A DNA stretch of 64,000 nucleotides from Akkermansiaceae bacterium (GTDB lineage Bacteria > Verrucomicrobiota > Verrucomicrobiia > Verrucomicrobiales > Akkermansiaceae), in NCBI GenBank assembly GCA_905182405.1, contig CAJJBQ010000002.1, positions 62,001 through 126,000 on the forward strand. Direction: 5' to 3'. Both the position numbers and the translations under genes were made by a program. Positions 36,279 through 44,776 of this stretch are shown one piece after another. Below the pieces are notes generated by a model. That model worked only from the letters and a program-made list of their open reading frames with translations. It made no database searches and was not told the origin of the DNA. Position 1 is the stretch's first letter. Each line of letters opens with the position of its first letter.

Positions 36279-38312
36279 TTACTGAACTGCAAAGATTCCC
36301 TGCATAATTAATCCATGACCGGGATAAGTGCAGATAAAGTGGTAGTTCCCAGGTTCTTCTGGCACGGCGAAATAGAGGGTGTATTTCATACCCTGCGCAA
36401 CCTGGGGTGTGGAAGCCAGTAGCTCGGGGATTTCCGGAATGAAGTTTTTCTTGAGGCCTGCCGCACCCATGGCAACCGCAGCGTCCAGTACTGTCTGTCT
36501 TGAACCGGGAGTGATGATAGCCAGGTTGTGCGTCATGCCACTGGAATCATCGTTGGGAAAAACAAAAACAATCTTTTCACCCGCTTTTGCTTCAATTCGA
36601 TCAGTGTTGAATTTAAGACCCGCTAACACACCCACCTCGATCCGGCGTGCATTCGTAAAACCATCGGGTAGCGGGTTGACCGGGTTTTTGCTGATTTCGG
36701 AGAGTTCGCCCATTTCCAGAATTTTCCCGAATACTTTATCGAATGAACCACCCAGCATTTTTTGTAAATTGCGAGCGGTATAATTTGGGATTTCCGTTTT
36801 GGTGATTTTTCCGGTTCGCAACGCCTCGAGTAGTGCCTTGGCATAGGATAACTTGGAAGCGAGAGTATCTAGGGTTGCCCGTTTGCCAACGGTATCAAAA
36901 TTCTCGTATTTGGAAATCAGTTCCTTGGGAGCTTCAGGATAATTAAAAAGAGAATAAGCACGAATTGCATCCACTTTTAAAGGGCTATCCAGCAATGCAT
37001 TGAGATTTTTGGGAAGCTCCTGGAATCGCATCGCCACCAAGCCGGAAAGGGCTTCTTTTCGGTCTTCGAGACTCGCATCTCCATTCAAAACAAGTTTTAA
37101 TGCATCCTGACTAACGGAAAGATCACCGAAGATCTGGCTGAGCTGGTCGACGAGTTTGTCGAGTTGAGGATCTTTTTGATCGAGGAGGCTTGTGCGGAGG
37201 CGGAACCAGTTGGGGGGCGGAGTGAGGTTGCGTTGGCCGTCGAGTCCGAGGAGGATGCCTTTGAGGAGGGGCTTTTGAATTGCGGAGTTGTCGGTGACTG
37301 CAAGTTGGGTGAAGAGGAGCGAGAAAGCTTGCTCACGATCCATTTCTACGATGCTTTCAAGACGGGCTTGATTGAGGTCGATGAGGGGAACCGGTTTGGC
37401 AGGAGTGGTGATGAAGGTGACGTCGCGGTAGGGAACCTTGCTGTAGTCTTCCCACTTTTTTGTGAGTGCTTTTGAATCAAGTTTTCCGGTGTGGATAATA
37501 AAACGGTGACGAATCGTTTCGGTTTCATTCTTTGGGATCTTCCAATCGCCAAGGATAGCGCGGGAGGGTCCGATTCCGAGTTGCCCATCGACACGCCAAG
37601 GTTGTGGGAAGTCGGAGTTCTCCGGATGATCAAAAATGGTGATGTGGCCCCAGTCGTCGCGGCCTTGGATGTCCATTCCGACGTCAACCCAGACTGCGCG
37701 CTTGCCTTCGGCCTGGTTGTTTTTTTGGAGAGCGGAGTTGACGACTTCTCCTTTCGTTTTGCCGCGATGCCAGGGCATGCGAAGGAAGAGTCCGCCGTAT
37801 TTGTATTTGCCAATGGTGACATCGGATTTGCCGGTGCCTTCCCAAGTGAGGTCGAGGACGTGCTCGTGGTTTGAGGAGGTCATGGTCCAAGTCTGGGTTT
37901 GGGTGAGGACGGTTTGCCCCTGATCGCCGAGGAGATCGTAGGAGGTTTGCCAGGAAACGGATTGACCTGACGCGATGAGGACCTTGGAATAGTTTCGTTT
38001 CCAGTAGTCGGACTGGAGGTTGTGGAAGTAGTCGCGCTTGTTCACGCGGGTGAAGCCCCAGTAGAGACCGGTTTGGTGTTTGTGATGACCGGGGCTGAAT
38101 TCGGTGAGGACTCCTTTTCCATCCGGGGCAACGATGGGGTGGAGAAAGGGCCGCTGGCTAGGTCTCGCGGATTGGGTGAGGATAGGATTGGCCAAGTTCG
38201 CGCGGTAAACAGAAATCGTTCCAGCTTTCTCGTCCCTCCCAAGGCGTAGATTTTCAGCGGCGAGAAGTGAGGGTGCGGTGGCGAGGATAAAGAATGTGAG
38301 AAATCGGATCAT
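36279..38312 (-). CDS. DUF6807 (PmoA-like) protein with C-terminal cupredoxin domain
   Basis: 677 aa protein with a signal peptide (MIRFLTFFILATAPSLLAA). Residues ~22-290 match the DUF6807/PmoA-like group (RPFLHPIVAPDGKGVLTEFS, GHHKHQTGLYWGF, GRDDWGHITIFDHPEN). Residues ~300-560 look like helical HEAT-type repeats. Residues ~560-677 are an azurin/plastocyanin-type cupredoxin whose type 1 copper ligands are visible: His in MTHNL, Cys in FICTYPGH, His in the same motif and Met in GLIM. This fusion suggests a copper electron-transfer module on a glycan-binding or -processing protein. It sits 24 bp after the oxidoreductase and upstream of the dehydrogenase that may be its redox partner (inference). 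Confidence 0.85.
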   Translation of the reverse strand: MIRFLTFFILATAPSLLAAENLRLGRDEKAGTISVYRANLANPILTQSARPSQRPFLHPIVAPDGKGVLTEFSPGHHKHQTGLYWGFTRVNKRDYFHNLQSDYWKRNYSKVLIASGQSVSWQTSYDLLGDQGQTVLTQTQTWTMTSSNHEHVLDLTWEGTGKSDVTIGKYKYGGLFLRMPWHRGKTKGEVVNSALQKNNQAEGKRAVWVDVGMDIQGRDDWGHITIFDHPENSDFPQPWRVDGQLGIGPSRAILGDWKIPKNETETIRHRFIIHTGKLDSKALTKKWEDYSKVPYRDVTFITTPAKPVPLIDLNQARLESIVEMDREQAFSLLFTQLAVTDNSAIQKPLLKGILLGLDGQRNLTPPPNWFRLRTSLLDQKDPQLDKLVDQLSQIFGDLSVSQDALKLVLNGDASLEDRKEALSGLVAMRFQELPKNLNALLDSPLKVDAIRAYSLFNYPEAPKELISKYENFDTVGKRATLDTLASKLSYAKALLEALRTGKITKTEIPNYTARNLQKMLGGSFDKVFGKILEMGELSEISKNPVNPLPDGFTNARRIEVGVLAGLKFNTDRIEAKAGEKIVFVFPNDDSSGMTHNLAIITPGSRQTVLDAAVAMGAAGLKKNFIPEIPELLASTPQVAQGMKYTLYFAVPEEPGNYHFICTYPGHGLIMQGIFAVQ

Positions 38313-38336
38313 TGCTCAGTAGGTTGTGGTTAGAAC

Positions 38337-39467
38337 TCAGTCGCGGAAGGACCATTCGGGGAGGCGAATGAGTTCGCCGCCTTTTTGGGCTGATTCGTGC
38401 GCAAGGATTCCGGTGAGGGTGATATTGGCGGATTCCTGTGCGTTCGGGTAGGCGTCGTTGGTGGTCCGTAGCATTTCCACGAATTGGTGGACAAGGTGCG
38501 GATGGGAGCCACCGTGGCCGCCGCCTTGAGTGAAGCTCAAGTGCTCATCTCCTTCGGCGCCTCCGTAAACGCCACCGGTTGTGAAGGGAGCGATTTCATC
38601 GGGGAGGAGGTGCGCGTAGTCCGGGCAGTCGACGCGCTCGGGGATCTCGGGCTCGGGTTTCTTTGCGGTATGTACGACGAGTTGCTCGCCTTCGATGAGG
38701 GGCCATTCAACACCTTTTTTGTCACCGTAGACCTCGATCGATTCGCGGTATTGGCGGGCGACGTCGAAGAGGGAGCGGTAGACAAGGCCGGAGAGGTCTG
38801 AGTCCTTGAATTTGACGTGGCAGCTTTCGATGGCGTAGGGGGATCCGTAGCATTCGTGCATTTCTTCGCGGATCGTGCCGGAGCCGAAGCAGGAAACGTA
38901 TTCGGCCTCGTGGCGGCCGAGTCCGAGAAGGGGGCCGACGCAGTGAGTGGCGTAGTGCATGGGAGGAAGTCCGGGCCAGTAGCCCGGCCAACCGTCCATG
39001 TCTTGTTGATGAGAGGCTTTGAGAAACTGGAGCTTGCCGAGTTCACCATTATCGTAAAGCTCTTTCATGAAGAGAAACTCGCGTGCATAAATGACGGTTT
39101 CCATCATCATGTATTTCAGGCCCGTGGAGGCGGAGAGTTCGACAATTGTTTTGCAGTCCTCGACGGAGGTCGCCATGGGGACGGTGCAGGCGACGTGCTT
39201 GCCAGCCTTGAGGGCGGCGATGGTTTGCTCGGCGTGATTGGGAATGGGTGAGTTGATGTGGACGGCGTCGATCGCGGGATCAGCGAGGACGTCTTCGAAA
39301 TTATGGTAGCGCTTTTCGATACCGTATTTATCTCCGATCTCGTTGAGCGCGGATTCCGTGCGCTGACAAATGGCCACGAGATTGGCATTTGGGTGGCGTT
39401 GGTATATGGGGATGAATTCGGCACCAAAGCCAAGTCCAACGATCGCGATGTTTGGTGAGTTCGACAT
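38337..39467 (-). CDS. Gfo/Idh/MocA family oxidoreductase
   Basis: 376 aa protein beginning MSNSPNIAIVGLGFGAEF, an NAD(P)-binding Rossmann start. It is followed by CTVPMATS near residue 95, where most family members have EKP; the catalytic lysine position is therefore altered, as in some sugar-oxidoreductase subgroups. A histidine-rich C-terminal segment (QGGGHGGSHPHLVHQF) may bind metal. It is the first gene of the 39467-27501 operon and is transcribed away from the PAS-AraC regulator. It probably oxidises or epimerises a sugar released by the operon's sulfatases (inference). Confidence 0.85.
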   Translation of the reverse strand: MSNSPNIAIVGLGFGAEFIPIYQRHPNANLVAICQRTESALNEIGDKYGIEKRYHNFEDVLADPAIDAVHINSPIPNHAEQTIAALKAGKHVACTVPMATSVEDCKTIVELSASTGLKYMMMETVIYAREFLFMKELYDNGELGKLQFLKASHQQDMDGWPGYWPGLPPMHYATHCVGPLLGLGRHEAEYVSCFGSGTIREEMHECYGSPYAIESCHVKFKDSDLSGLVYRSLFDVARQYRESIEVYGDKKGVEWPLIEGEQLVVHTAKKPEPEIPERVDCPDYAHLLPDEIAPFTTGGVYGGAEGDEHLSFTQGGGHGGSHPHLVHQFVEMLRTTNDAYPNAQESANITLTGILAHESAQKGGELIRLPEWSFRD

Positions 39468-39542
39468 ATCTAATGTGGGACGTTATACCGCGAATGGAAG
39501 ATGGGCTTGTATGAGATCGGAATATTTGTGTATTTTTACGAC
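39468..39542. promoter_or_regulatory. Divergent promoter region of the sulfatase operon and its AraC regulator
   Basis: These 75 bases separate the start of the minus-strand operon (39467) from the start of the plus-strand PAS-AraC gene (39543). Both promoters and any AraC operator must lie here or just inside the genes. I see no obvious inverted repeat. The assignment rests on gene arrangement. Confidence 0.45.
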
Positions 39543-40292
39543 ATGAGTAGTGAGAGCGTTTCACGATGGATCGAGACCCTTCAACCGGGAACGGTGAGGG
39601 ATCTCTTCGAGTGTCTTCCTAACATGATGTATTTTGCTAAGGATTCGCACTTGGGGCTGATGGCGGGGAATCGAGCCTTTGTTCATCATTGTGGTTTTAA
39701 AGACGAAAGCGAACTCATTGGCAAAACAGATCATGAGATCTTTCCGCCGCAAATGGCGGAGAAATTCGCGCAAGACGACCGACAGATTCTGGAGAGCGGC
39801 AAAGCGATGAACGATATGGTGGAACTTTTTCCCAATGAGATGGGGATTCCCGGATGGTATACAACCGACAAGATTCCTCTCTTTACCCGAAGTGGTGAAA
39901 TCGCCGGACTTTGTGGATTGGTGCGCAGTTACCAAGTGGAGGGTGACGAGCAGCTGAAGTCGGTGACTGAATCACTTATGGGGAATTTCGCGAAGAAAAC
40001 ATCGATGAGCGCGATCGCAAAAGGGGCCGGGTTTTCGATGCGTCAAATGGAGCGACGTTTTCAAGAGGCCTACAAGACAACGCCGATTCAGTATGTTATG
40101 CGGTTGCGTGTTTTGAGAGCCTGCGAAATGCTGACGACGAGTCATAAACCTGTGACGAGCATTGCGCTCGAGGTTGGCTTTTATGACCACAGTGCCTTTT
40201 CCCGTAAATTCTCCGCGCTGATTGGGGAGTCACCACGTGCCTATCGGAATCGTTACCAGCGCAAGAAGCAGGGTGGAGATCGTCCGGGATAG
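39543..40292 (+). CDS. PAS-AraC family transcriptional regulator
   Basis: 249 aa protein. Residues ~18-140 are a PAS/PAC-type sensor domain (FECLPNMMYFAKDSHLGLMAG, GKTDHEIFPPQMA, GWYTTDKIPLFTRSGEIAG). Residues ~150-245 are an AraC-type double helix-turn-helix (MSAIAKGAGFSMRQMERRF, YVMRLRVLRACEML, ITS-like VTSIALEVGFYDHSAFSRKF, ESPRAYRNRY). The PAS domain would sense a small ligand, perhaps a sugar or redox signal. ATG 39543 (MSSESVS) was chosen; the longer 39501 form adds only 14 residues. It is divergent from the sulfatase operon and is its likely regulator. Confidence 0.9.
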   Translation: MSSESVSRWIETLQPGTVRDLFECLPNMMYFAKDSHLGLMAGNRAFVHHCGFKDESELIGKTDHEIFPPQMAEKFAQDDRQILESGKAMNDMVELFPNEMGIPGWYTTDKIPLFTRSGEIAGLCGLVRSYQVEGDEQLKSVTESLMGNFAKKTSMSAIAKGAGFSMRQMERRFQEAYKTTPIQYVMRLRVLRACEMLTTSHKPVTSIALEVGFYDHSAFSRKFSALIGESPRAYRNRYQRKKQGGDRPG

Positions 40293-40395
40293 ATTCGAAT
40301 GATCGTCTTTAAATCGGATGGCGGTGCTTTGCTTAAGAATAAAATGCGTCTTCCTTCGAAAGGTGGACGCTTTGAAAAAAGAGAGTCGGGTCAAT

Positions 40396-41047
40396 CTAGC
40401 GACGACGACGACCGGCAGCGAATCCGAGAGCAAGCAAGCCAAGAAGCGAAGTTGATGGCCGAAACTAATGCTGCGGCGCCGGCTGTAGACATGTTGTTGA
40501 TGTCGTTAATTCCGTTGTTCCCGGTGTTTGGATCGTTGTCGATGTTGAAGAGAAGGCGGTTTGCCGGGAAAGTGGCTACTTCGGAATTGACACCACCAGG
40601 AGCGGCACCAGCTGCCCAAAAAGCGGCCAGAGTATCGCCGCCAACAGTAGCGAGAATGTCACCGCCTCCAAATCCGGTCTGTCCCGCAGCCAAGCCATTG
40701 AAGCTATCGGCGGCCGGAGCACTTGCTATCAAAAAGTCATAGGTCCCGGCGGCAACTCCAAGGACTTCGGCTCCAGCTGCGGTCACTGTGGTCTCGTTTC
40801 CGGCAATAAGGGTTCCGGTGCTGTTGAGGGCGTCCAAGCTGCCTGAAGAAGAATTGGCGTAGTCGGCGTGGCGAATCTCGGTAATGTTCGAGAAGTTGCT
40901 GGTGATGAAGTCCTCAAGAGCGCTTCCTGCAGGAACCAAATCTGAGATAATCACGACAAGGGCTGATGATGGAGCGGCGCTCAGAACAAGGAATAGTGAA
41001 GAAGCTACGGTGTGCTCTTCTTTGGATGAGAGGGTCGCAATGTCCAC
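40396..41047 (-). pseudogene. PEP-CTERM protein gene with frameshifted sorting signal
   Basis: The minus frame encodes an exported-looking small protein: a hydrophobic start (VASSLFLVLSAAPSSALVV), then ITEIRHADYANSSSGS, then Gly/Ala-rich repeats with FLIASAPAADSF and NGINDIN. Near the end this frame reads AALVSAINFASWL, while the +2 frame reads PSTSLLGLLALGFAAGRRRR and then TAG at 40398-40396. That is a PEP-CTERM tail with the PEP glutamate lost. A two-base deletion in GTTTCGGCCATC would explain the break. The start is also unclear: GTG 41047 is usable, but no ATG with a proper signal peptide exists, and RNase HII starts only 27 bp away on the other strand. It is probably a pseudogene or an assembly error. 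Confidence 0.6.
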
Positions 41048-41073
41048 TCGAAGACAGGGGGGTTGACATCGCA

Positions 41074-41718
41074 ATGGAGTTTCCATCTCTTCAGGAAGTG
41101 CCAGATTGGGAATATGAAAATCGATATGCCAAGGCGGGATGCAACCCGGTGATCGGGGTAGACGAGGCGGGAAGGGGGCCACTCGCGGGGCCGGTTGTCG
41201 TGGGTGCGGTAATTCTTCCGAAGGGTTTTTCTCATCCTAAGATCAACGATTCGAAAAAGCTCAGCGAGAAGGTGCGGGAGGCGATCTACGATGAGTTGAT
41301 CGAGATTGAGGACCTGCAATGGGCCGTGAGTGTGGTGGAGGCAGCAGAAGTCGATGAGCTAAATATCCTCAAGGCGACTCACGCAGGAATGGCCCGTTCG
41401 GTGGAGAAGTTAGGAGTGACTCCGGGAATGTGTCTCATCGATGGATTACCCGTTCCGAACTATCCTTTCCCGCATGAAGGGATCGTAAAAGGAGACGGAA
41501 AGAGTCTTTCTATTGCCACGGCAAGTATTTTAGCCAAAGTAACGCGGGATCGTATCATGAGAGAGGGCGCTAAATGTTATCCTGAATATGGTTTCGAACG
41601 TCATAAGGGATATGGGACAAAAGCACATTTGGAAGCTCTCACGCGGCATGGGCCGTGTCCGCTCCACCGTCGCTCGTTTCAGCCCGTTGCTCAACTCTGT
41701 CTCCCGGTTGACGATTAA
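41074..41718 (+). CDS. rnhB: Ribonuclease HII
   Basis: 214 aa protein. The catalytic motif GVDEAGRGPLAGPVV (residues ~26-40) gives the Asp-Glu pair. LIDGLPVP (~117) supplies a third acidic residue, and GDGKSLSIATASILAKVTRD with HKGYGTKAHLEAL completes the family signature. RNase HII cuts RNA in RNA-DNA hybrids and removes misincorporated ribonucleotides. ATG 41074 was chosen; upstream in-frame starts would run into non-homologous sequence. It is followed 19 bp later by yraN, a common bacterial pairing. Confidence 0.95.
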   Translation: MEFPSLQEVPDWEYENRYAKAGCNPVIGVDEAGRGPLAGPVVVGAVILPKGFSHPKINDSKKLSEKVREAIYDELIEIEDLQWAVSVVEAAEVDELNILKATHAGMARSVEKLGVTPGMCLIDGLPVPNYPFPHEGIVKGDGKSLSIATASILAKVTRDRIMREGAKCYPEYGFERHKGYGTKAHLEALTRHGPCPLHRRSFQPVAQLCLPVDD

Positions 41719-41737
41719 AGGCGAGCGGATTGGCCAC

Positions 41738-42124
41738 ATGGAGGTGGGCCATCTTGGGGAACGAATTGCGGCTCGTTACCTGCAGAGAAAGGGTTGGAAA
41801 TTGTTCTATCGGAACTTTCGCGCTCCGCAAGGAGGGGAGGTTGATTTGGTCATGAGGGGAGGACAGGAGCTCAATCAGCTCGTTTTTGTCGAAGTGAAAA
41901 CTCGCACGAGGAGAGGCTTCGGCCGGCCCTTGGAGGCAGTGGATCGGGATAAGCAGGATCTGATTCAGAGAGGAGCCCTCGAATGGCTCCGATTGCTAGC
42001 GGAGGAACATCGGGGCGAAGAAGAAGACTTCCGTAGGACCATTTCCTGGCGCTACGACGTGGTGGAAATTATCCTGCAGGAAGGTGAAAAACCGGACGTG
42101 AACCTCGTAGAGAACGCCTTTTAG
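41738..42124 (+). CDS. yraN: YraN family protein (UPF0102, endonuclease-like fold)
   Basis: 128 aa protein with the YraN signature: GHLGERIAARYLQRKGWKLF, RNFR...GGEVDLVM (~28-40) and LVFVEVKTRTRRGFGRP. The D-ExK pattern of this PD-(D/E)XK-like fold is visible. Its cellular role is poorly defined; it is often next to rnhB, as here. ATG 41738 has AAAGGCGAG upstream, while a longer form from 41588 overlaps rnhB in another frame. The last bases overlap a fragment on the other strand. Confidence 0.85.
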   Translation: MEVGHLGERIAARYLQRKGWKLFYRNFRAPQGGEVDLVMRGGQELNQLVFVEVKTRTRRGFGRPLEAVDRDKQDLIQRGALEWLRLLAEEHRGEEEDFRRTISWRYDVVEIILQEGEKPDVNLVENAF

Positions 42125-42290
42125 CTCCTCGCTGGTTGGGAAAGATTCAGGATGAACTCGCGCATCACCTTGGCGGCGACGAGCAAGGGGTAGCCGGTCA
42201 TGTCGGCATCAAGAAAGAGGCCGGAGAACTCCAAGCCGTGAATCTGTCCTCAAGGAATCGCTTTCACGAGGTCCCGGAAGTCATCCCAAA
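42121..42290 (-). pseudogene. Unidentified gene fragment with in-frame UGA
   Basis: The minus frame reads LFWDDFRDLVKAIP, then TGA (42249-42247), then GQIHGLEFSGLFLDADMTGY, then LLVAAKVMREFILNLSQ and TAA. The segment has ordinary protein composition and its stop overlaps the yraN stop convergently, as real neighbours often do. A TAG closes the frame just upstream, so only about 56 codons remain. I do not recognise the family. Confidence 0.4.
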
Positions 42291-42614
42291 AGAGCTAGCA
42301 TCGACCGAATAAGAACCGAGGGAATGCGATGCAGGGTGGATGATATTTGCGGCAGTTTCGCATCCTTTACCTGTTGGAATACCATGAAGGGAGGGGGCTC
42401 CGTGGAAGGTTTTGCTTTTTGCGGAAAGGAAGGAAAAGGGCGAAGGGGGACGATTTCAAGGGCCATCAGATGGTGAGAACTGCGGTGACTAAAAACTCCA
42501 AATCTCGGGAGGGAAGTCCTTTGAGTCAAATCTCCTGCAATTCTCTTAAAAAAGGACTGACAACTTTCGGTTTCTGAAGCGTTCTTTTCTGTGTAACGTC
42601 CAGCCAGAGACAGT
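42291..42614. other. Intergenic region upstream of the gsp genes
   Basis: No convincing gene was recognised. The stretch holds short antisense frames without family similarity and must contain the promoter for the type II secretion operon starting at 42615. No consensus -35/-10 pair stands out. Confidence 0.3.
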
Positions 42615-43067
42615 ATGAAAATTCAATCAACTACTACAAACCGACAGCTCCGCGGTCTCGCTCGTGGATTCAGCCTTTTTGAAATGGTCATCGTGATGGG
42701 AATCATCGGGGTGATTTTGGGCGGCGTGATTTTCTCCTCCAGATCCTTCGGAGAAAAAGCACGAATCCAACGGGTCCGCAGTGACTTTAATACGGTAGGG
42801 AGTCACATCGACACCTATGAGATGCTTGGGAAACAAGGTTTTCCAACGGAGGCGCAAGGATTAGAAGCCTTGGTAAATAAGCCCGGCACCTCTCCGATTC
42901 CGCGTGATTGGACCCAGTCACTCCCTGAGATTCCCAAGGATCCATGGAATATCGCATACCAATATAACATGCCGGGTTCGAAAAACCCCTCAAGCTACGA
43001 GCTGGTGAGTGCCGGTCCTGACAAGGTGTTTGGAAACGAGGATGATCTGAGTAGTCAGGATAAGTAA
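42615..43067 (+). CDS. gspG: Type II secretion major pseudopilin GspG
   Basis: 150 aa protein with the prepilin signature RGFSLFEMVIVMGIIGVILGG. Processing is expected after Gly18, with Glu at +5 of the mature protein. The C-terminal part has the GspG pattern of calcium-binding type II pseudopilins (TEAQGLEALVNKP, PKDPWNIAYQY, YELVSAGPDKVFGNEDD). It polymerises into the periplasmic pseudopilus that pushes folded proteins through the GspD secretin. It is the first gene of the gsp operon. Confidence 0.93.
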   Translation: MKIQSTTTNRQLRGLARGFSLFEMVIVMGIIGVILGGVIFSSRSFGEKARIQRVRSDFNTVGSHIDTYEMLGKQGFPTEAQGLEALVNKPGTSPIPRDWTQSLPEIPKDPWNIAYQYNMPGSKNPSSYELVSAGPDKVFGNEDDLSSQDK

Positions 43068-43092
43068 AACTCAGCAATTCCCCGATACCGCC

Positions 43093-43683
43093 GTGATCCT
43101 TCAGCAAGCAAGATCCAGAATCCGCTCCTTTCGGAGAGGGTTCTCCCTGCTGGAAATCGTGGTGGTCCTCACTGTCGCAGCAGTCGTGCTTGGGGCCGCG
43201 GTGGTCATTATGAGCTCGCCCAAGGAGGAGCAAAGTCTCCGTGAGGAGCACAGCAAAATAGAGGATATGGTGAGGCAGGGAAGAGCGCTGGCCGTCACGT
43301 ATCAGCAACCTTTTGTGATTGAACTCACTCAGTTTGAAGCGAAGCTTCGGCCGTTGGCGAATCCTCAAGAGGCGCGAAGCTACGGCGGGGATGAACGGGA
43401 ACGAGAACGGTCGAGCGTCAGGCAGTTGGAAGAGATGAACTGGCCCCGCATCGAGTTTATCAATGAAGATTATGAAATTTTAATCCGCCGATGGGGGCAG
43501 TTGGATTTTGTCCTCTTAGACGACAAGAAGGCGGAGAGTTGGATTCTTGAGCCCGACGGCCTATGTGAACCACTCTCACTGAAGCTTTCGAAAGACTTTG
43601 GTGATATTAGCCTTGCCCGAATTTACCACCCGCTTACCGGATTGGCGGAAGACGAGGAGCTCACGATTACCGCAAAAAGATGA
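43093..43683 (+). CDS. gspH: Type II secretion minor pseudopilin GspH
   Basis: 196 aa protein with a type IV prepilin N-terminus: RRGFSLLEIVVVLTVAAVVLG, cleavage expected after Gly16, Glu at +5. The segment VRQGRALAVTYQQPFVIEL is GspH-like. GspH is a minor pseudopilin near the pseudopilus tip. Its stop overlaps gspI by ATGA at 43680, so translation is probably coupled. Confidence 0.85.
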   Translation: MILQQARSRIRSFRRGFSLLEIVVVLTVAAVVLGAAVVIMSSPKEEQSLREEHSKIEDMVRQGRALAVTYQQPFVIELTQFEAKLRPLANPQEARSYGGDERERERSSVRQLEEMNWPRIEFINEDYEILIRRWGQLDFVLLDDKKAESWILEPDGLCEPLSLKLSKDFGDISLARIYHPLTGLAEDEELTITAKR

Positions 43684-44090
43684 AGATTCTCGCAGTTAGA
43701 AAGCGTCGGCGCGGCTTCCTCCTTATGGAGGTGGTGTTGGCGATGATGATCTTTGCGGTGATGTCGGTGGGGTTCACGAGGGCGCTCTCCGCGATGCGCA
43801 AGAACTCCCGGCTTGTTTCCGAGCAAATGCAGATCGCCCAAGTGGTCGACAGCGCTCTCACTGAAGCGCTCACCCTTTCCTCTCTCGAAGAGGGAGAGAC
43901 TCTCAGCATGGTGGGCGAGAATAATATGGAAGTTCTGACGGTCGTCGAGCCCTTGGAACTTGAGAATGAAGAAGGCCGTGTTCTTCAGCAGATGTTTCGT
44001 ATCACGGTAATAGCCTCTTGGTATAAGAACGGACAGCAGCGTGAAGTCATCGCGGAAGGCTGGCGTAATTTGAGACTCTACAAACCATGA
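43680..44090 (+). CDS. gspI: Type II secretion minor pseudopilin GspI
   Basis: 136 aa protein with the prepilin motif RRGFLLMEVVLAMMIFAVMS; cleavage is expected after Gly12, with Glu at +5. GspI interacts with GspJ and GspK in the initiating tip complex. Order and ATGA overlaps with both gspH and gspJ support the name more than sequence does, since these small pseudopilins diverge quickly. Confidence 0.82.
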   Translation: MKILAVRKRRRGFLLMEVVLAMMIFAVMSVGFTRALSAMRKNSRLVSEQMQIAQVVDSALTEALTLSSLEEGETLSMVGENNMEVLTVVEPLELENEEGRVLQQMFRITVIASWYKNGQQREVIAEGWRNLRLYKP

Positions 44091-44776
44091 AAATCCACGC
44101 TGCTCGCTCACCGCGTGGTTTCACGCTTCTCGAACTCGTCCTCGCGATGATTATTTCCGGGCTCTTGGTCACTTCGATCATGAATTTGGCGGATGCCACG
44201 ATCAAGACGACGCGCTTGACGGTGGATCGGCAGAACGAACAGATCACGCAGGATGCTTTTTTCACCCTGATGCGGCGCCATTTTGAAAAGCTCCCTGGCA
44301 ATGCTCGCATGGAGCTGACTTTCAATGAGCAGGGCGAGCAGTATCTCTCGGACATGACCTTCCAAAATGTTCCCACCTCGTTTAACTGGGGTGGCACTTC
44401 GCTCTCCTCGGAGGCGATGCGGATTACGACGACTCCTCTCCGTGATGGTCAGCTGGATATTGTGCTGCAGTATTTTGATGAGCCCATTCTCGATTCAGAG
44501 GAATCTCTCGCAGAGCGGGGGATTGAACCGATTGCCAGCATCACCTTGCTCAATGGAGTGCGTCTTTGTGAATGGCGCGTCCTAAGTGGGAGTGGGAAAA
44601 CTTATCCGGTCGATTGGACCGATCCCAAAGTGGGTCTCTATGAGTGGGAGACTGCTCGTCTTCCGACCCAGGTCGAACTCAATATCGCCTTCGGGCTGAA
44701 TGGCGAAGTTATCCGTCGGGTCTTTTGGATTCCCAAAAGGCAGAACCCCCAGCAAACCACCACCCCGGCGAGATGA
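44087..44776 (+). CDS. gspJ: Type II secretion minor pseudopilin GspJ
   Basis: 229 aa protein with prepilin motif PRGFTLLELVLAMIISGLLV (cleavage after Gly11, Glu at +5). The C-terminal half carries GspJ-like beta sequence (VRLCEWRVLSGSGKTYP, LPTQVELNIAFG). It forms the tip complex with GspI and GspK. The gene overlaps gspI and gspK by ATGA at each end. Confidence 0.85.
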   Translation: MKIHAARSPRGFTLLELVLAMIISGLLVTSIMNLADATIKTTRLTVDRQNEQITQDAFFTLMRRHFEKLPGNARMELTFNEQGEQYLSDMTFQNVPTSFNWGGTSLSSEAMRITTTPLRDGQLDIVLQYFDEPILDSEESLAERGIEPIASITLLNGVRLCEWRVLSGSGKTYPVDWTDPKVGLYEWETARLPTQVELNIAFGLNGEVIRRVFWIPKRQNPQQTTTPAR

